From: WHSW01 sp963722175
Lineage (GTDB): Bacteria > Actinomycetota > Thermoleophilia > Solirubrobacterales > 70-9
Length of the DNA: 64,000 nucleotides
NCBI GenBank assembly: GCA_963722175.1
Contig: CAVRKA010000003.1
Location: 124,001 to 188,000, forward strand
Direction: 5' to 3'
Part shown: positions 35,083 to 42,543 of the stretch, one piece after another
Layout of the letters: each line of letters starts with the position of its first letter
Numbering within the stretch: the stretch's first letter is position 1
Position numbers and translations under genes: made by a program
Notes under the pieces: generated by a model
What the model was told of the DNA's origin: nothing
The model's input: only the letters and a program-made list of their open reading frames with translations
Database searches by the model: none

Positions 35083-37533
35083 ATGCGGCGTTGTTTATTG
35101 GTGGCAGGTGTAGGCCTCGGGCTCGTGGCCGGCTCGGCGCAGAGCGCGGCAGCGGAGGACTACGCATCGACGGCGCTCAACATCATCCCCTCCGGCCAGT
35201 ACGGGACGCTCCCGATCCCCGCTGCGGCCGACACCCAGGCGAAGATGTACGACGGCCTGACGCCGCTGTTCGACAACGTCACGAAGTCGGACCTGACGAC
35301 CTACTTCAAGTCGGAGGCGCTCGGCGTCGACACCGCCACCCCGAGCACGATCGAGACGGTCCCGCGCACCGGCGTGACGATCGAGCGCGACTCCTACAAC
35401 GTCCCCCACGTCACCGGCGCGACGCACGACGACGGCGTCTGGGCGGCGGGCTGGATCGCCGCCGAGGACCGCGGCCTGCTGCTCCAGCAGGCGCGCTACA
35501 ACGCCCGTGTCGCCGCGATCGACGTGCCCGGCCTCACCGCCCTCGACCTGATCAGCGACCTGAGGAACTTCCAGCCCAGCGCCCAGACCGAGGCCGAACT
35601 GGCGAAGCAGAGCGCCGTGCTCGAGGCCGCCGGGTCCGAGGGTCAGGCCGTCCTGCACGACATCGACGTCTTCATCGAGGGCATCAACGCCTACCTCGCC
35701 GCCAGCGGCTCGCCGAACGCCCCCTGGACCCGTAACGACGTCTTCGCCGTCAACGCGCTCAAGGCCCAGTTCGTCGGCCAGGGCGGCGGCGGCGAGGCGC
35801 GCCGTTCGCAGCTCCTCTCCGGGCTCCAGCAGCGGCTCGGCAAGAAGAAGGGCCTCAGCGTCTTCAACGACCTGCGCCAGTTCAAGAACCCGGAGCTGGC
35901 GACCTCGGTCGACGGCAAGTTCCCCTACGGCTCGATCCCGGAGAAGCCGAAGGGCAGCGTGATCGTCGACCCGGACAGCTTCAGCGCGACCCCGGGGGTC
36001 CCGGGCCGCATGATCCCGCCGGCGCTCCCGATCGACGATCACGCCTCGAACACGCTGATGATCAGCGCCGACCGCTCGAAGAGCGGCGAGCCGCTGATGG
36101 TCGGCGGCCCGCAGATCGGCTACTTCTACCCGGGCTTCACCTACGAGATCGACATGAACGCCGGCGACCTGCAGTGGCGCGGCGCGACCTCCGCGCCGTT
36201 CCCCGGCTACGTGCTGATCGGCCGCGGAGAGGACTTCGCCCACACGCTTACCTCGGCCTCCGTGGACATCATCGACCAGTACATCGAGACCCTCTGCAAC
36301 GGCAGCGACACGATGTACCTGTACAAGGGCGAGTGCCTGCAGATGGGCACCTTCGACGCCGGCACGCTCGACGGCGAGCCGGTCAGCTTCCTGACCACGG
36401 TCCACGGGCCGGTGGAGGGCTACGCGACCGTCGACGGCCAGAAGGTCGCGATCTCCAAGAAGCGTTCCACCAGGGGCATCGAGACGCTCGACCTGCTCTA
36501 CAACCGCCGGCTCTCCAACGGGCAGGTCCACAGCGCGAAGTCGTTCATCAAGGCCGCCTCGCTGACCCCGCAGACGTTCAACTCGTTCTACATCGACGAG
36601 GAGAACATCGCCATGTACACGGCGGGCAAGGCCCCGATCCGCAGCAAGCACGTCGATCCGGGGCTGCCGACCGACGGCACGGGCAAGTACGAGTGGAAGG
36701 GCTTCCTCGACAAGGCCGGCCATCCGCAGGGCATCGACCCCGCGGACGGGACGATCACCAACTGGAACCAGACCACGGCCCTCGGCTTCGCCGCCGCCGA
36801 CAACGAGTGGGGCCACAACGGCTCGGTCGGGCGCATCGACCTGCTCGACAAGAACCTCGACCGGCTGGCGAGCAAGAAGGGCAAGTGGAACCTGGCCTCG
36901 GTGACCGCGGCGATGAACGCCGCGGCGACGCAGGACGTGCGCGCGATCGACACCGTGCCGCTGCTGAGGAAGCTGCTCAAGGGCACGAAGGCGCCCAACG
37001 CGCTGGCCCAGCAGATGCTGGACCTGATGGTCGCTTGGCACAACCACGGCGGCAGCCGCCTCGACCGCGACCTCGACGGGAAGATCGACGACCCGGGCGC
37101 CGCGGTCATGGACGGCTCCTGGGACGGGATCGCCGACGCCCTGATGCGGTCGCGCCTGGGCCCGCAGCTCGACGAGCTCGACGAGGTGTTCAGCCGCTTC
37201 AACCTGCCGCCCAGCGGTCAGTACGACGGCTGGTACCAGTACTTCGACCGCGACATCCGCGAGCTGCTGGGGATGAAGGTCAAGAAGCCGTTCGAGAACG
37301 CCTACTGCGGCAAGGGCAAGCTGAAGGCCTGCCAGCAGGCGATCTGGGACGCGATCGCCACAGCCGGCGCGGAGCTGACCACTGCCCAGGGCACCGCGGA
37401 CCCGAGCCTGTGGCGCTCGGACGCGACCCGCGAGCGGATCAGGTTCGCGCCCGGGCTGCTGTCGACGACGATGCGCTACGCCAACCGGCCGAGCGGGATC
37501 CAGCAAGTGATCTCGTTCGACGGCCACCGCTGA
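35083..37533 (+). CDS. Secreted penicillin-acylase-family Ntn hydrolase
   Basis: 816 residues with signal peptide (MRRCLLVAGVGLGLVAGSAQSAAAED). The precursor should self-cleave before Ser322 in the DHASNTLMISADRS segment, giving an alpha chain and a beta chain whose N-terminal Ser is the nucleophile. GVTIERDSYNVPHVTGATHDDGVWAAGW is the usual alpha-chain start (IxRDxxGVPHI). The beta-chain catalytic asparagine region (NWNQTTALGFAAADNEWGHNG) is present. Substrate could be a beta-lactam, acyl-homoserine lactone or other amide. ATG 35083 follows an AGG/GGGG-rich leader. Confidence 0.88.
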   Translation: MRRCLLVAGVGLGLVAGSAQSAAAEDYASTALNIIPSGQYGTLPIPAAADTQAKMYDGLTPLFDNVTKSDLTTYFKSEALGVDTATPSTIETVPRTGVTIERDSYNVPHVTGATHDDGVWAAGWIAAEDRGLLLQQARYNARVAAIDVPGLTALDLISDLRNFQPSAQTEAELAKQSAVLEAAGSEGQAVLHDIDVFIEGINAYLAASGSPNAPWTRNDVFAVNALKAQFVGQGGGGEARRSQLLSGLQQRLGKKKGLSVFNDLRQFKNPELATSVDGKFPYGSIPEKPKGSVIVDPDSFSATPGVPGRMIPPALPIDDHASNTLMISADRSKSGEPLMVGGPQIGYFYPGFTYEIDMNAGDLQWRGATSAPFPGYVLIGRGEDFAHTLTSASVDIIDQYIETLCNGSDTMYLYKGECLQMGTFDAGTLDGEPVSFLTTVHGPVEGYATVDGQKVAISKKRSTRGIETLDLLYNRRLSNGQVHSAKSFIKAASLTPQTFNSFYIDEENIAMYTAGKAPIRSKHVDPGLPTDGTGKYEWKGFLDKAGHPQGIDPADGTITNWNQTTALGFAAADNEWGHNGSVGRIDLLDKNLDRLASKKGKWNLASVTAAMNAAATQDVRAIDTVPLLRKLLKGTKAPNALAQQMLDLMVAWHNHGGSRLDRDLDGKIDDPGAAVMDGSWDGIADALMRSRLGPQLDELDEVFSRFNLPPSGQYDGWYQYFDRDIRELLGMKVKKPFENAYCGKGKLKACQQAIWDAIATAGAELTTAQGTADPSLWRSDATRERIRFAPGLLSTTMRYANRPSGIQQVISFDGHR

Positions 37534-37693
37534 GCGACCGCTTTCGGCGCCGATCGCGGCGACCTGAAGCCCTGTCGGGCACACAGGACGGATATCCCCT
37601 GTGGGATCGCTGCCCGCGGACCGATGCCAAGGGCAGAGATTCACGGGGGTTCAGGCGGGAGGGCCCGGCACCTCCCAAGGAAGGGGTTTAGTT

Positions 37694-37969
37694 GTGAGGA
37701 AGTCGTTCATTGTCCCGGTGGCCGTGTTGGCGATGGTTGCGTTCGGCGGTAGCGCCGTCCCGGCGCAGGCCGGCAAGAACCCGCCGGTCGCGGTCCTCAA
37801 GCAGCAGGGCTCGTGGAACGCCACGGAGCAGTTTCCGCTGGTCGGGACCGGCGCCGCCAACCCGAAGTGGGACAGCACCAGCCGCGCGACGGTCAAGTAC
37901 AAGTTCACGGCGGTGAACGGCACCGCCTGGCGAATCGACGACCTGTTCATCGATCCCAAGCGCCACTAG
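37694..37969 (+). CDS. Small secreted protein of unknown function
   Basis: 91 residues with a signal peptide (RKSFIVPVAVLAMVAFGGSAVPAQA) and a short mature part ending TAWRIDDLFIDPKRH. No family recognised. Start GTG 37694 is set by AAGGGG about 8 nt upstream and by the position of the signal peptide; the frame is open further back. The 160 bases between the acylase gene and this start contain small stem-loops (for example ctgccc/gggcag) but no gene. The C-terminal FxxDPKRH-like ending suggests a peptide that binds another surface component, which is speculation. Confidence 0.65.
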   Translation: MRKSFIVPVAVLAMVAFGGSAVPAQAGKNPPVAVLKQQGSWNATEQFPLVGTGAANPKWDSTSRATVKYKFTAVNGTAWRIDDLFIDPKRH

Positions 37970-37999
37970 GCCTGCCGGCTTCGGCATCGGAGGCCTGAG

Positions 38000-39448
38000 A
38001 TGACGCCCATGCTCAGCAGACTGATCGGCCGCGGCACCGTCCCCGCCTCCCCTTCGGGCGAGGGACTGGTGCCGGAGGACCTGGTCAAGAACGCTCGCGA
38101 TCGCAACTCCCGCCCGCTCGAGGGCCGGGAGCGGATCGGCGAGGCGATCGCGGCGGCGGGGTTCGTGCTCATCGCCGTGCCGATGGCGCTCCTGCTCGAC
38201 TCCGGGCGGGCGTTCGATCCGACGACGGCGGCCGTGCTGGTCGCCGCGTTCGTCGTCGCCTCGCGGATCAAGTTCGAGACCGGTGCCGGCTACACGAACC
38301 CGACCCAGCTCGTGTTCGTGCCGATGCTGTTCCTGCTGCCGACGGAGACCGTGCCGCTGTTCGTGGCCGCCGCGAACCTGATCGGCGAGCTCCCCGACTA
38401 CGCCCGCGGCAAGCGCCACCCGGAGCGGGCCCTGGTCACGCTCTCCGACTCCTGGTATGCGATCGCCCCGGCATTGATCCTGGTCGGGGCCGGCGCCGAG
38501 GCGCCGCTGCTCGCCGACTGGCCGATCTTCCTCGTCGCGCTCGGGGCGCAGTTCGCCGCCGACCTCGGCGTCAACGCCGTGCGCGAGTGGTTCGAGTACG
38601 GCGTCGAGCCGCGGACCCAGCTCGCCGAGGCCGGGTGGTATCTGGGGGTCGACGGCCTGCTGGCGCCGATCGGGTTCGTCTGCGCGGTCGGCGGTCCCGG
38701 AGATTCGGCCGTCCTCATCCTCCTGCTGCCGCTCTTTGCGCTGCTCTGGATCTTCGCCCGCCAGCGCCGCCACGGGCTCGAGAGCGCCCTCGAGCTCTCG
38801 GATGCCTACCGCGGGACGACGCTGCTGCTCGCCGACGTGATCGAGCACGACGACCACTACACCGGCAGCCACAGCAAGGGCGTCGTCACCCTGTCGCTCG
38901 AGGTCGCGCACAAGATGGGCCTCGACGCGCACGGGATGCGCAACGTCGAGTTCGCGGCGCTCCTGCACGACGTCGGCAAGCTCGCGATCTCGAAGGAGAT
39001 CATCAACAAGGAGGGACCGCTGTCGAGCGAGGAGTGGGCGCTGATGCGCCTGCACACGATCACCGGCGAGCAGATGCTGCACCGGATCGGCGGCCTCTTC
39101 GACGAGGTTGCGAAGCTGGTGCGCTCGAGCCACGAGCGCTGGGACGGAACCGGCTATCCCGACGGCCTCGCCGGGGTCGCGATCCCGCTCGAGTCGCGGA
39201 TCGTCTCCTGCTGCGACGCCTTCGACGCGATGACCACCGACCGCTCCTACCGCCCGGCGATGACGACGGTCGAGGCGCTCGCGGAGCTGCGCGCGAACGC
39301 CGGCACGCAGTTCGACCCCGGCGTCGCCTGGACCCTGATCGAGCTGGTCGAGGCGTCCGAGAAGCGCCGCTACGACCCGATGCTCAAGGAGTCGGCACGG
39401 TTCCTGCCGGCCGCGCCCGAGGCGGAGCCCGTCCCCCAGCCAAGCTAG
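38000..39448 (+). CDS. Membrane HD-GYP domain phosphodiesterase
   Basis: 482 residues. About residues 45-250 form several transmembrane helices of a MASE-like sensor region. The C-terminal HD-GYP domain shows HDVGKLAI, SSHERWDGTGYPDGL and CCDAFDAMTTDRSYRPAM. Proteins with this domain hydrolyse cyclic di-GMP; the GYP triplet is intact. The membrane part may sense a lipid or envelope signal. No GGDEF cyclase is in the window. A second, frameshifted HD-GYP gene lies at 46491-47110. ATG 38000; convergent with the small gene at 39480. Confidence 0.88.
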   Translation: MTPMLSRLIGRGTVPASPSGEGLVPEDLVKNARDRNSRPLEGRERIGEAIAAAGFVLIAVPMALLLDSGRAFDPTTAAVLVAAFVVASRIKFETGAGYTNPTQLVFVPMLFLLPTETVPLFVAAANLIGELPDYARGKRHPERALVTLSDSWYAIAPALILVGAGAEAPLLADWPIFLVALGAQFAADLGVNAVREWFEYGVEPRTQLAEAGWYLGVDGLLAPIGFVCAVGGPGDSAVLILLLPLFALLWIFARQRRHGLESALELSDAYRGTTLLLADVIEHDDHYTGSHSKGVVTLSLEVAHKMGLDAHGMRNVEFAALLHDVGKLAISKEIINKEGPLSSEEWALMRLHTITGEQMLHRIGGLFDEVAKLVRSSHERWDGTGYPDGLAGVAIPLESRIVSCCDAFDAMTTDRSYRPAMTTVEALAELRANAGTQFDPGVAWTLIELVEASEKRRYDPMLKESARFLPAAPEAEPVPQPS

Positions 39449-39479
39449 CGCGCTTCTCGCCCAACGCCTCGCCGCGGCG

Positions 39480-39539
39480 CTACGTCAGCAGGATGATGAG
39501 CAGGATGATGACGATCAGCGTCCCAATGCCGATGTACAT
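39480..39539 (-). CDS. 19-residue hydrophobic membrane peptide
   Basis: ATG 39539 to TAG 39480 encodes MYIGIGTLIVIILLIILLT, a single hydrophobic helix. A perfect AGGAGG lies at 39551-39546, 6 nt before the ATG, which is strong evidence of translation. Function unknown; such mini-proteins often bind larger membrane proteins. Confidence 0.7.
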   Translation of the reverse strand: MYIGIGTLIVIILLIILLT

Positions 39540-39647
39540 GTCTCGCCTCCTTTCGAGCCGTTCGTCGCGAGACGTACCCGCGGCGAAGGGCGCAAAACGG
39601 CCCGGTCCGGAGGGATAGAACGGGCACTGCTCGTCCCGGCGGCGAGG

Positions 39648-39672
39648 ACGGCCCGCCGCGCCGGCGGGCCGT
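39648..39672. terminator. Hairpin downstream of the repeat-protein gene
   Basis: Perfect 11-bp arms acggcccgccg/cggcgggccgt with a 3-nt loop, 21 nt after the stop of the minus-strand gene at 39693. No T-run; probable terminator. Confidence 0.5.
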
Positions 39673-39692
39673 CTCGCCTCAGTTGGGGACGC

Positions 39693-40487
39693 TCAGTTGT
39701 CGACGCGCGCCGCGGTCAGCCTGACGTTGCGCCAATCGATGTCGCCATCCGCTTCGATGCAGAACACGTCCACGCTGTGCGTACCCGAGGCCAGCGGGGC
39801 GGTCAGGTCGGTGAGCGCGAACGTCCCGTCGAAGGGATCGGAATGAGCTTGCGTCCCGGGCGATGGAGCGAGCTCGCCCATCAGGGTCGGCGAGGAGATC
39901 GAGTTCCCGTCGATGCGAAGGACGCATCGTCCGGCCACCGCGGTGGAGTTGTCGTTGTTCTCCCCCGGGGGGCTGGTGTCGTTCAGCGCGACCGTGCGCC
40001 AGTTGCCGGACGCGTTCATCAGCACCCGGCCGGGCCGTTCGAGGTCGATCGTCGTCGTCCCGCAGATGGCGCCGGTGTGGTTGTCGTCGGTGCAACTGCT
40101 CTGGGGCGCCGCCGTGGCCGAGAAGTGCGGGTCGAGCACCAGCGACCCCTCGACGATGTCGAGGCCGTCCAGCGCGTTGCTGGCGACGTCGGCTCCGGCG
40201 ATCGAGTTGTTCGTGATGTCAGCGCTCGCGATCGAGTTGTTGGCGACGTCGGCGCCCGTCACGCTGCCGTTGGGGATCTTGTCCGAGGTGACCGCGTCGG
40301 CGGCGATGTCGGCCGCCGTCACCGCGCTGGTGCCGATGTCGACGGACCTCACCTCGCCGTTGATGATGTCCGAGCTGCTGATCGTGTTCGTGCCGCCCGG
40401 ATGGGTCGCGTAGGCGGCTCCGCCGCCGACGACCAGGACCAGGCACAAGGTCGAGATCACGTTGGCGTAGGTCAGATGTTTGGGCAT
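39693..40487 (-). CDS. Secreted protein with short beta-helix-like repeats
   Basis: 264 residues, signal peptide (LTYANVISTLCLVLVVGGGAAYA). Residues about 32-110 are tandem short repeats of the type SADITNNSIAGADVASNAL with alternating V/I and A/S/D, which are common in actinobacterial secreted proteins and probably fold as a beta-helix or a rod. The C-terminal part has two Cys pairs and may be a beta-sandwich (TGTHSVDVFCIEADGDIDWRNVRL-like). ATG 40487 is preceded by AAGGAGG, so the longer frame upstream is not used. Function unknown. Confidence 0.75.
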   Translation of the reverse strand: MPKHLTYANVISTLCLVLVVGGGAAYATHPGGTNTISSSDIINGEVRSVDIGTSAVTAADIAADAVTSDKIPNGSVTGADVANNSIASADITNNSIAGADVASNALDGLDIVEGSLVLDPHFSATAAPQSSCTDDNHTGAICGTTTIDLERPGRVLMNASGNWRTVALNDTSPPGENNDNSTAVAGRCVLRIDGNSISSPTLMGELAPSPGTQAHSDPFDGTFALTDLTAPLASGTHSVDVFCIEADGDIDWRNVRLTAARVDN

Positions 40488-40620
40488 GGGGCCTCCTTGC
40501 CTTGAAGTGTTGGGGTGCGGTCCTCCCATCGTGTCCGTGAAAGCGCCACCGCGCCATCCCCCAAGAGGGTGGATCGTCCACCCCACGCTGACGCCGCCGT
40601 CCGTCGCAGATACCGAAACG

Positions 40621-40725
40621 ATGGGCACTGCTGGTACGAAATCCCCGTTCTAAGCCCGCTCGTGGTGGTGCTACCGCTGGCGCTACCGCGAAATCGCACC
40701 GGCTTCTGGAACGCGGCCGGTAGCG
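40621..40725. repeat. R-element copy 1
   Basis: About 105 bp beginning gggcactgctggtacgaaat and containing gctaccgctggcgctaccg and ending ggaacgcggccggtagc. Near-copies occur at 41343-41447 and 41721-41827. The first 12 bases match the 3' end of the tRNA-Val gene at 42441 on the same strand. Confidence 0.8.
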
Positions 40726-40731
40726 GGTTAG

Positions 40732-40998
40732 ACAACCTCCCTTGACAAGAGATACCCGACAACGTATCTTGTCTTAGCGCGGATCGCCCAGCCAGCCAGG
40801 CGTCACGGCATCGCAGACGACGACATCTGGCACGCGGTCCGGAACGCGATGGTTCAGCTCGACGACGACGTGACGATCCTCATCGGCCCGGCCGCAGACG
40901 GCAGCCTTCTGGAGATCGGCGTTCTCGGAGTCGACAGCGAGGACCCGGTGATCGTCCACGCAATGGCACTGCGAGACAAGTTCCACCCCTACCTATGA
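40732..40998 (+). pseudogene. Toxin-like small protein lacking a standard start
   Basis: An open frame to TGA 40996-40998 encodes ARRHGIADDDIWHAVRNAM...IGPAADGSLLEIGVLGVDSEDPVIVHAMALRDKFHPYL. This resembles small RelE/BrnT-like actinobacterial toxins that precede HTH antitoxins (from memory). No in-frame ATG, GTG or TTG exists between the upstream stop and ATG 40849, and starting there would lose the RHGIADDDI helix. It may be 5'-truncated by the repeat, use a non-standard start, or carry a sequence error. The stop overlaps the ribosome site of the next gene. Confidence 0.6.
40742..40773 (+). promoter_or_regulatory. Sigma-70-like promoter with overlapping palindromic operator
   Basis: TTGACA (40742-40747), 17 nt, TATCTT (40765-40770). 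A palindrome gacaag(ag)atac/gtatcttgtc covers both boxes, as expected for an autorepressed toxin-antitoxin promoter. It drives the toxin-like frame and HTH gene. Confidence 0.7.
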
Positions 40999-41006
40999 GG
41001 ACTCCA

Positions 41007-41267
41007 ATGCGACACACAGATGAGCAGATCGAGCGGGCGGCGCGGGCCGCGGAGGCGTTTGATCCGAGCAAGGCGGCGGTCCAGAAGCTCGACGACCTGC
41101 GTGCGATCACCGAGGCGGTCGATGAGGTGAGCGCCGGCGAGACACGGCTCCGCGAGGCCGTCGCGGTGGCTCGGGCGCATGGACGTTCGTGGAACCAGAT
41201 TGCCGTTTCGCTCGGCGTCAGCCGGCAGGCCGCGCGCCAGCGATTCGCCGGCAAGGTCCCCGCCTAG
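41007..41267 (+). CDS. Small HTH protein, probable antitoxin
   Basis: 86 residues. The N-terminal half (TDEQIERAARAAEAFDP...) is helical; the C-terminal SWNQIAVSLGVSRQAARQRFAGKV is a helix-turn-helix of the type seen in small transcription regulators. ATG 41007 has GAGGA five nt upstream inside the toxin-like stop region; ATG 40995 is an alternative. A decayed copy of its 5' end lies at 41618-41672. Likely neutralises the upstream protein and represses the palindromic promoter. Confidence 0.7.
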   Translation: MRHTDEQIERAARAAEAFDPSKAAVQKLDDLRAITEAVDEVSAGETRLREAVAVARAHGRSWNQIAVSLGVSRQAARQRFAGKVPA

Positions 41268-41342
41268 CGTGGAGCGGTACGACATGCACGCTAAGCAGGG
41301 TTTTGTCGGGACCTGACGCGCCCTGACGTAGCCGCGACCTGA

Positions 41343-41447
41343 ATGGGCACCGTTGGTACGAAATCGCCGTTCTAAGCGCCGCCCGCCGCCGTGCTACCGA
41401 TGGCGCTACCGCTGAATCCCGCCGGTTCTGGAACGCGGCCGGTAGCC
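41343..41447. repeat. R-element copy 2
   Basis: Second copy of the approximately 105-bp element (gggcaccgttggtacgaaat ... gaacgcggccggtagcc). The homology extends upstream to ttttgtcgggacctg at about 41300, a segment also found before copy 3. Confidence 0.8.
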
Positions 41448-41507
41448 AGAACGTGGCCGGCAGGCGGAGTCCCTTCCTCGCTTAGCGTGCGAGGGCGTGA
41501 TCGGCTC

Positions 41508-41551
41508 GAACGTCCCTGGCACCCCCCCTGGTGGGGGTATGAGGGACGTTC
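41508..41551. repeat. Palindrome between R-elements
   Basis: Arms gaacgtccct (41508-41517) and agggacgttc (41542-41551) are perfect complements around a C-run/G-run centre; a third gaacgtcccc follows at 41557. No gene is seen in 41450-41615. Confidence 0.65.
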
Positions 41552-41617
41552 ACCATCGAACGTCCCCCAATGTGCGCTGGAGGGGACCTTCAGGGACGCT
41601 CACGGTCAGCCGGTCCC

Positions 41618-41672
41618 CACGGATGAACAAATCGAGCGGGCGGCGCGGCCAGGGAGGTGTTTGATCCGATTC
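41618..41672 (+). pseudogene. Decayed fragment of the HTH antitoxin gene
   Basis: The bases acggatgaacaaatcgagcg and the following ggcggcgcgg and tttgatccgat match the start of the HTH gene at 41007 (acagatgagcagatcgagcg, ggcggcgcgg, tttgatccga). The frame is lost after about 15 codons. It shows that a second module once occupied this interval. Confidence 0.65.
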
Positions 41673-41720
41673 ACGCGCTTGAGCAGGCTTTTGTCGGGAC
41701 CTGCCGCAGCCGCGACCTGA

Positions 41721-41827
41721 ATGGGCACTGCTGGTGAGAAATCCCCGTTCTAAGCGCCGTGCGCGGTCGCGCTACCGATGGCGCTACCGCGAAACCCCGG
41801 CGGCTTTTTGGAACGCTGCCGGTAGCC
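41721..41827. repeat. R-element copy 3
   Basis: Third copy (gggcactgctggtgagaaat ... ggaacgctgccggtagcc). Upstream ttttgtcgggacctg and cagccgcgacctga are shared with copy 2. It adjoins the stop of the DUF2283 gene. Confidence 0.8.
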
Positions 41828-41839
41828 GGCGGTTCGCTG

Positions 41840-42082
41840 CTACGCGGGTTGGCGCTCGACCGTCGAGCCGTGGCCTTCAAGCCGCGGCAGCGCATCCAGG
41901 ACCTCTTTCGGCAACCGCTCCGATGCGCCCCAAATCTCGATCCCGACGAGCTCGCCGCGATCGTCGTAATCGCGAAGGCCCCATGACTCTTCGCGCGAGC
42001 TGACCGTTCCCTCCGGGTCGCGGACGCGCAGGTATGCGATGTCCCCATCCGGCGTGTAGTAGCTATCGGGCTTCATCGTCAT
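41840..42082 (-). CDS. DUF2283 protein, probable antitoxin
   Basis: 80 residues: MTMKPDSYYTPDGDIAYLRVRD, then WGLRDYDDRGELVGIEIWGAS, matching the small DUF2283 family. Such genes are frequently paired with DUF4258 genes, as here, and are thought to be antitoxin-like. ATG 42082 lies 5 nt after the upstream stop. Module of the tRNA-linked array. Confidence 0.8.
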   Translation of the reverse strand: MTMKPDSYYTPDGDIAYLRVRDPEGTVSSREESWGLRDYDDRGELVGIEIWGASERLPKEVLDALPRLEGHGSTVERQPA

Positions 42083-42087
42083 TGAGG

Positions 42088-42318
42088 CTACCGCCGCCAC
42101 AGCGTCACGACGACTGCAATCGTTGCATGGTTCTCGGCCCCCCAGTTGTATGCGACGGTGATTCCTCCGGCGCTCACGATCCAGTCGGCCGGCCCGGGGT
42201 TCCGCCTGCGGCCCGGGTGCTCATCGAGTACGACATCGGCGACTTGCCGAAGGGCGACCCCGCGCTCACTGGCCCGCAGCTCAGCGTGGCGAGTGAATGT
42301 GACGCGGCTTGGCCCCAT
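42088..42318 (-). CDS. DUF4258 protein, probable toxin
   Basis: 76 residues, starting MGPSRVTFTRHAELRASERGV (ATG 42318) with the family RHA...R...RG pattern, then DWIVSAGGITVAYNWGAENHATIAVVVTLW. DUF4258 proteins are predicted to share a RelE/ParE-like RNase fold. It is upstream of, and 5 nt from, the DUF2283 gene; together they look like a toxin-antitoxin pair. Activity not shown. Confidence 0.75.
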   Translation of the reverse strand: MGPSRVTFTRHAELRASERGVALRQVADVVLDEHPGRRRNPGPADWIVSAGGITVAYNWGAENHATIAVVVTLWRR

Positions 42319-42358
42319 CGACGCGAAGCTAGCGAGAGATGCAGCCGGATTCCGCGGG

Positions 42359-42374
42359 CTACCGCTGAATCCCT
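42359..42374. repeat. Partial R-element (copy 4)
   Basis: gctaccgctgaatccc is identical to part of copy 2. It lies about 65 bases before the tRNA 3' end and may be the remnant adjoining the original integration site. Confidence 0.5.
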
Positions 42375-42440
42375 ACGACCCGGTCGACGCCCTGACCGCG
42401 CTTGACTGGCCCTGGAGCGTGTCGGGGAAACTGCCTGAAG

Positions 42441-42513
42441 TGGGCACTGCTGGGCTCGAACCAGCGACCTCCGCCTTGTCGAGGCGGCGCTCTCCCAACT
42501 GAGCTAAGCGCCC
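42441..42513 (-). tRNA. tRNA-Val(GAC), with C33
   Basis: 73 nt fold as a full cloverleaf: acceptor GGGCGCT/AGTGCCC, D-arm GCTC...GAGC, anticodon stem CCGCC/GGCGG, T-arm GCTGG-TTCGAGC-CCAGC, discriminator A73, no encoded CCA. The anticodon loop is TCGACAA, so the anticodon is GAC (valine), but position 33 is C in place of the nearly invariant U. The gene's 3' end is the probable integration site of the adjacent modules. Confidence 0.85.
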
Positions 42514-42518
42514 GGGTG

Positions 42519-42537
42519 CGGCGAGTTTAGCTCGCCG
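42519..42537. terminator. Weak hairpin between P450 and tRNA genes
   Basis: Stem cggcgag/ctcgccg, loop tttag. No T-run. Confidence 0.35.
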
Positions 42538-42543
42538 GATCGC

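Noticed and set aside
39445..39627. 60-residue minus-strand ORF overlapping the small peptide
   Set aside because: Arg/His-rich shadow composition; the AGGAGG fits the 19-residue frame instead.
40600..42520. Prophage beside the tRNA
   Set aside because: No integrase, capsid, portal or terminase gene; only small toxin-antitoxin-like genes and repeats.
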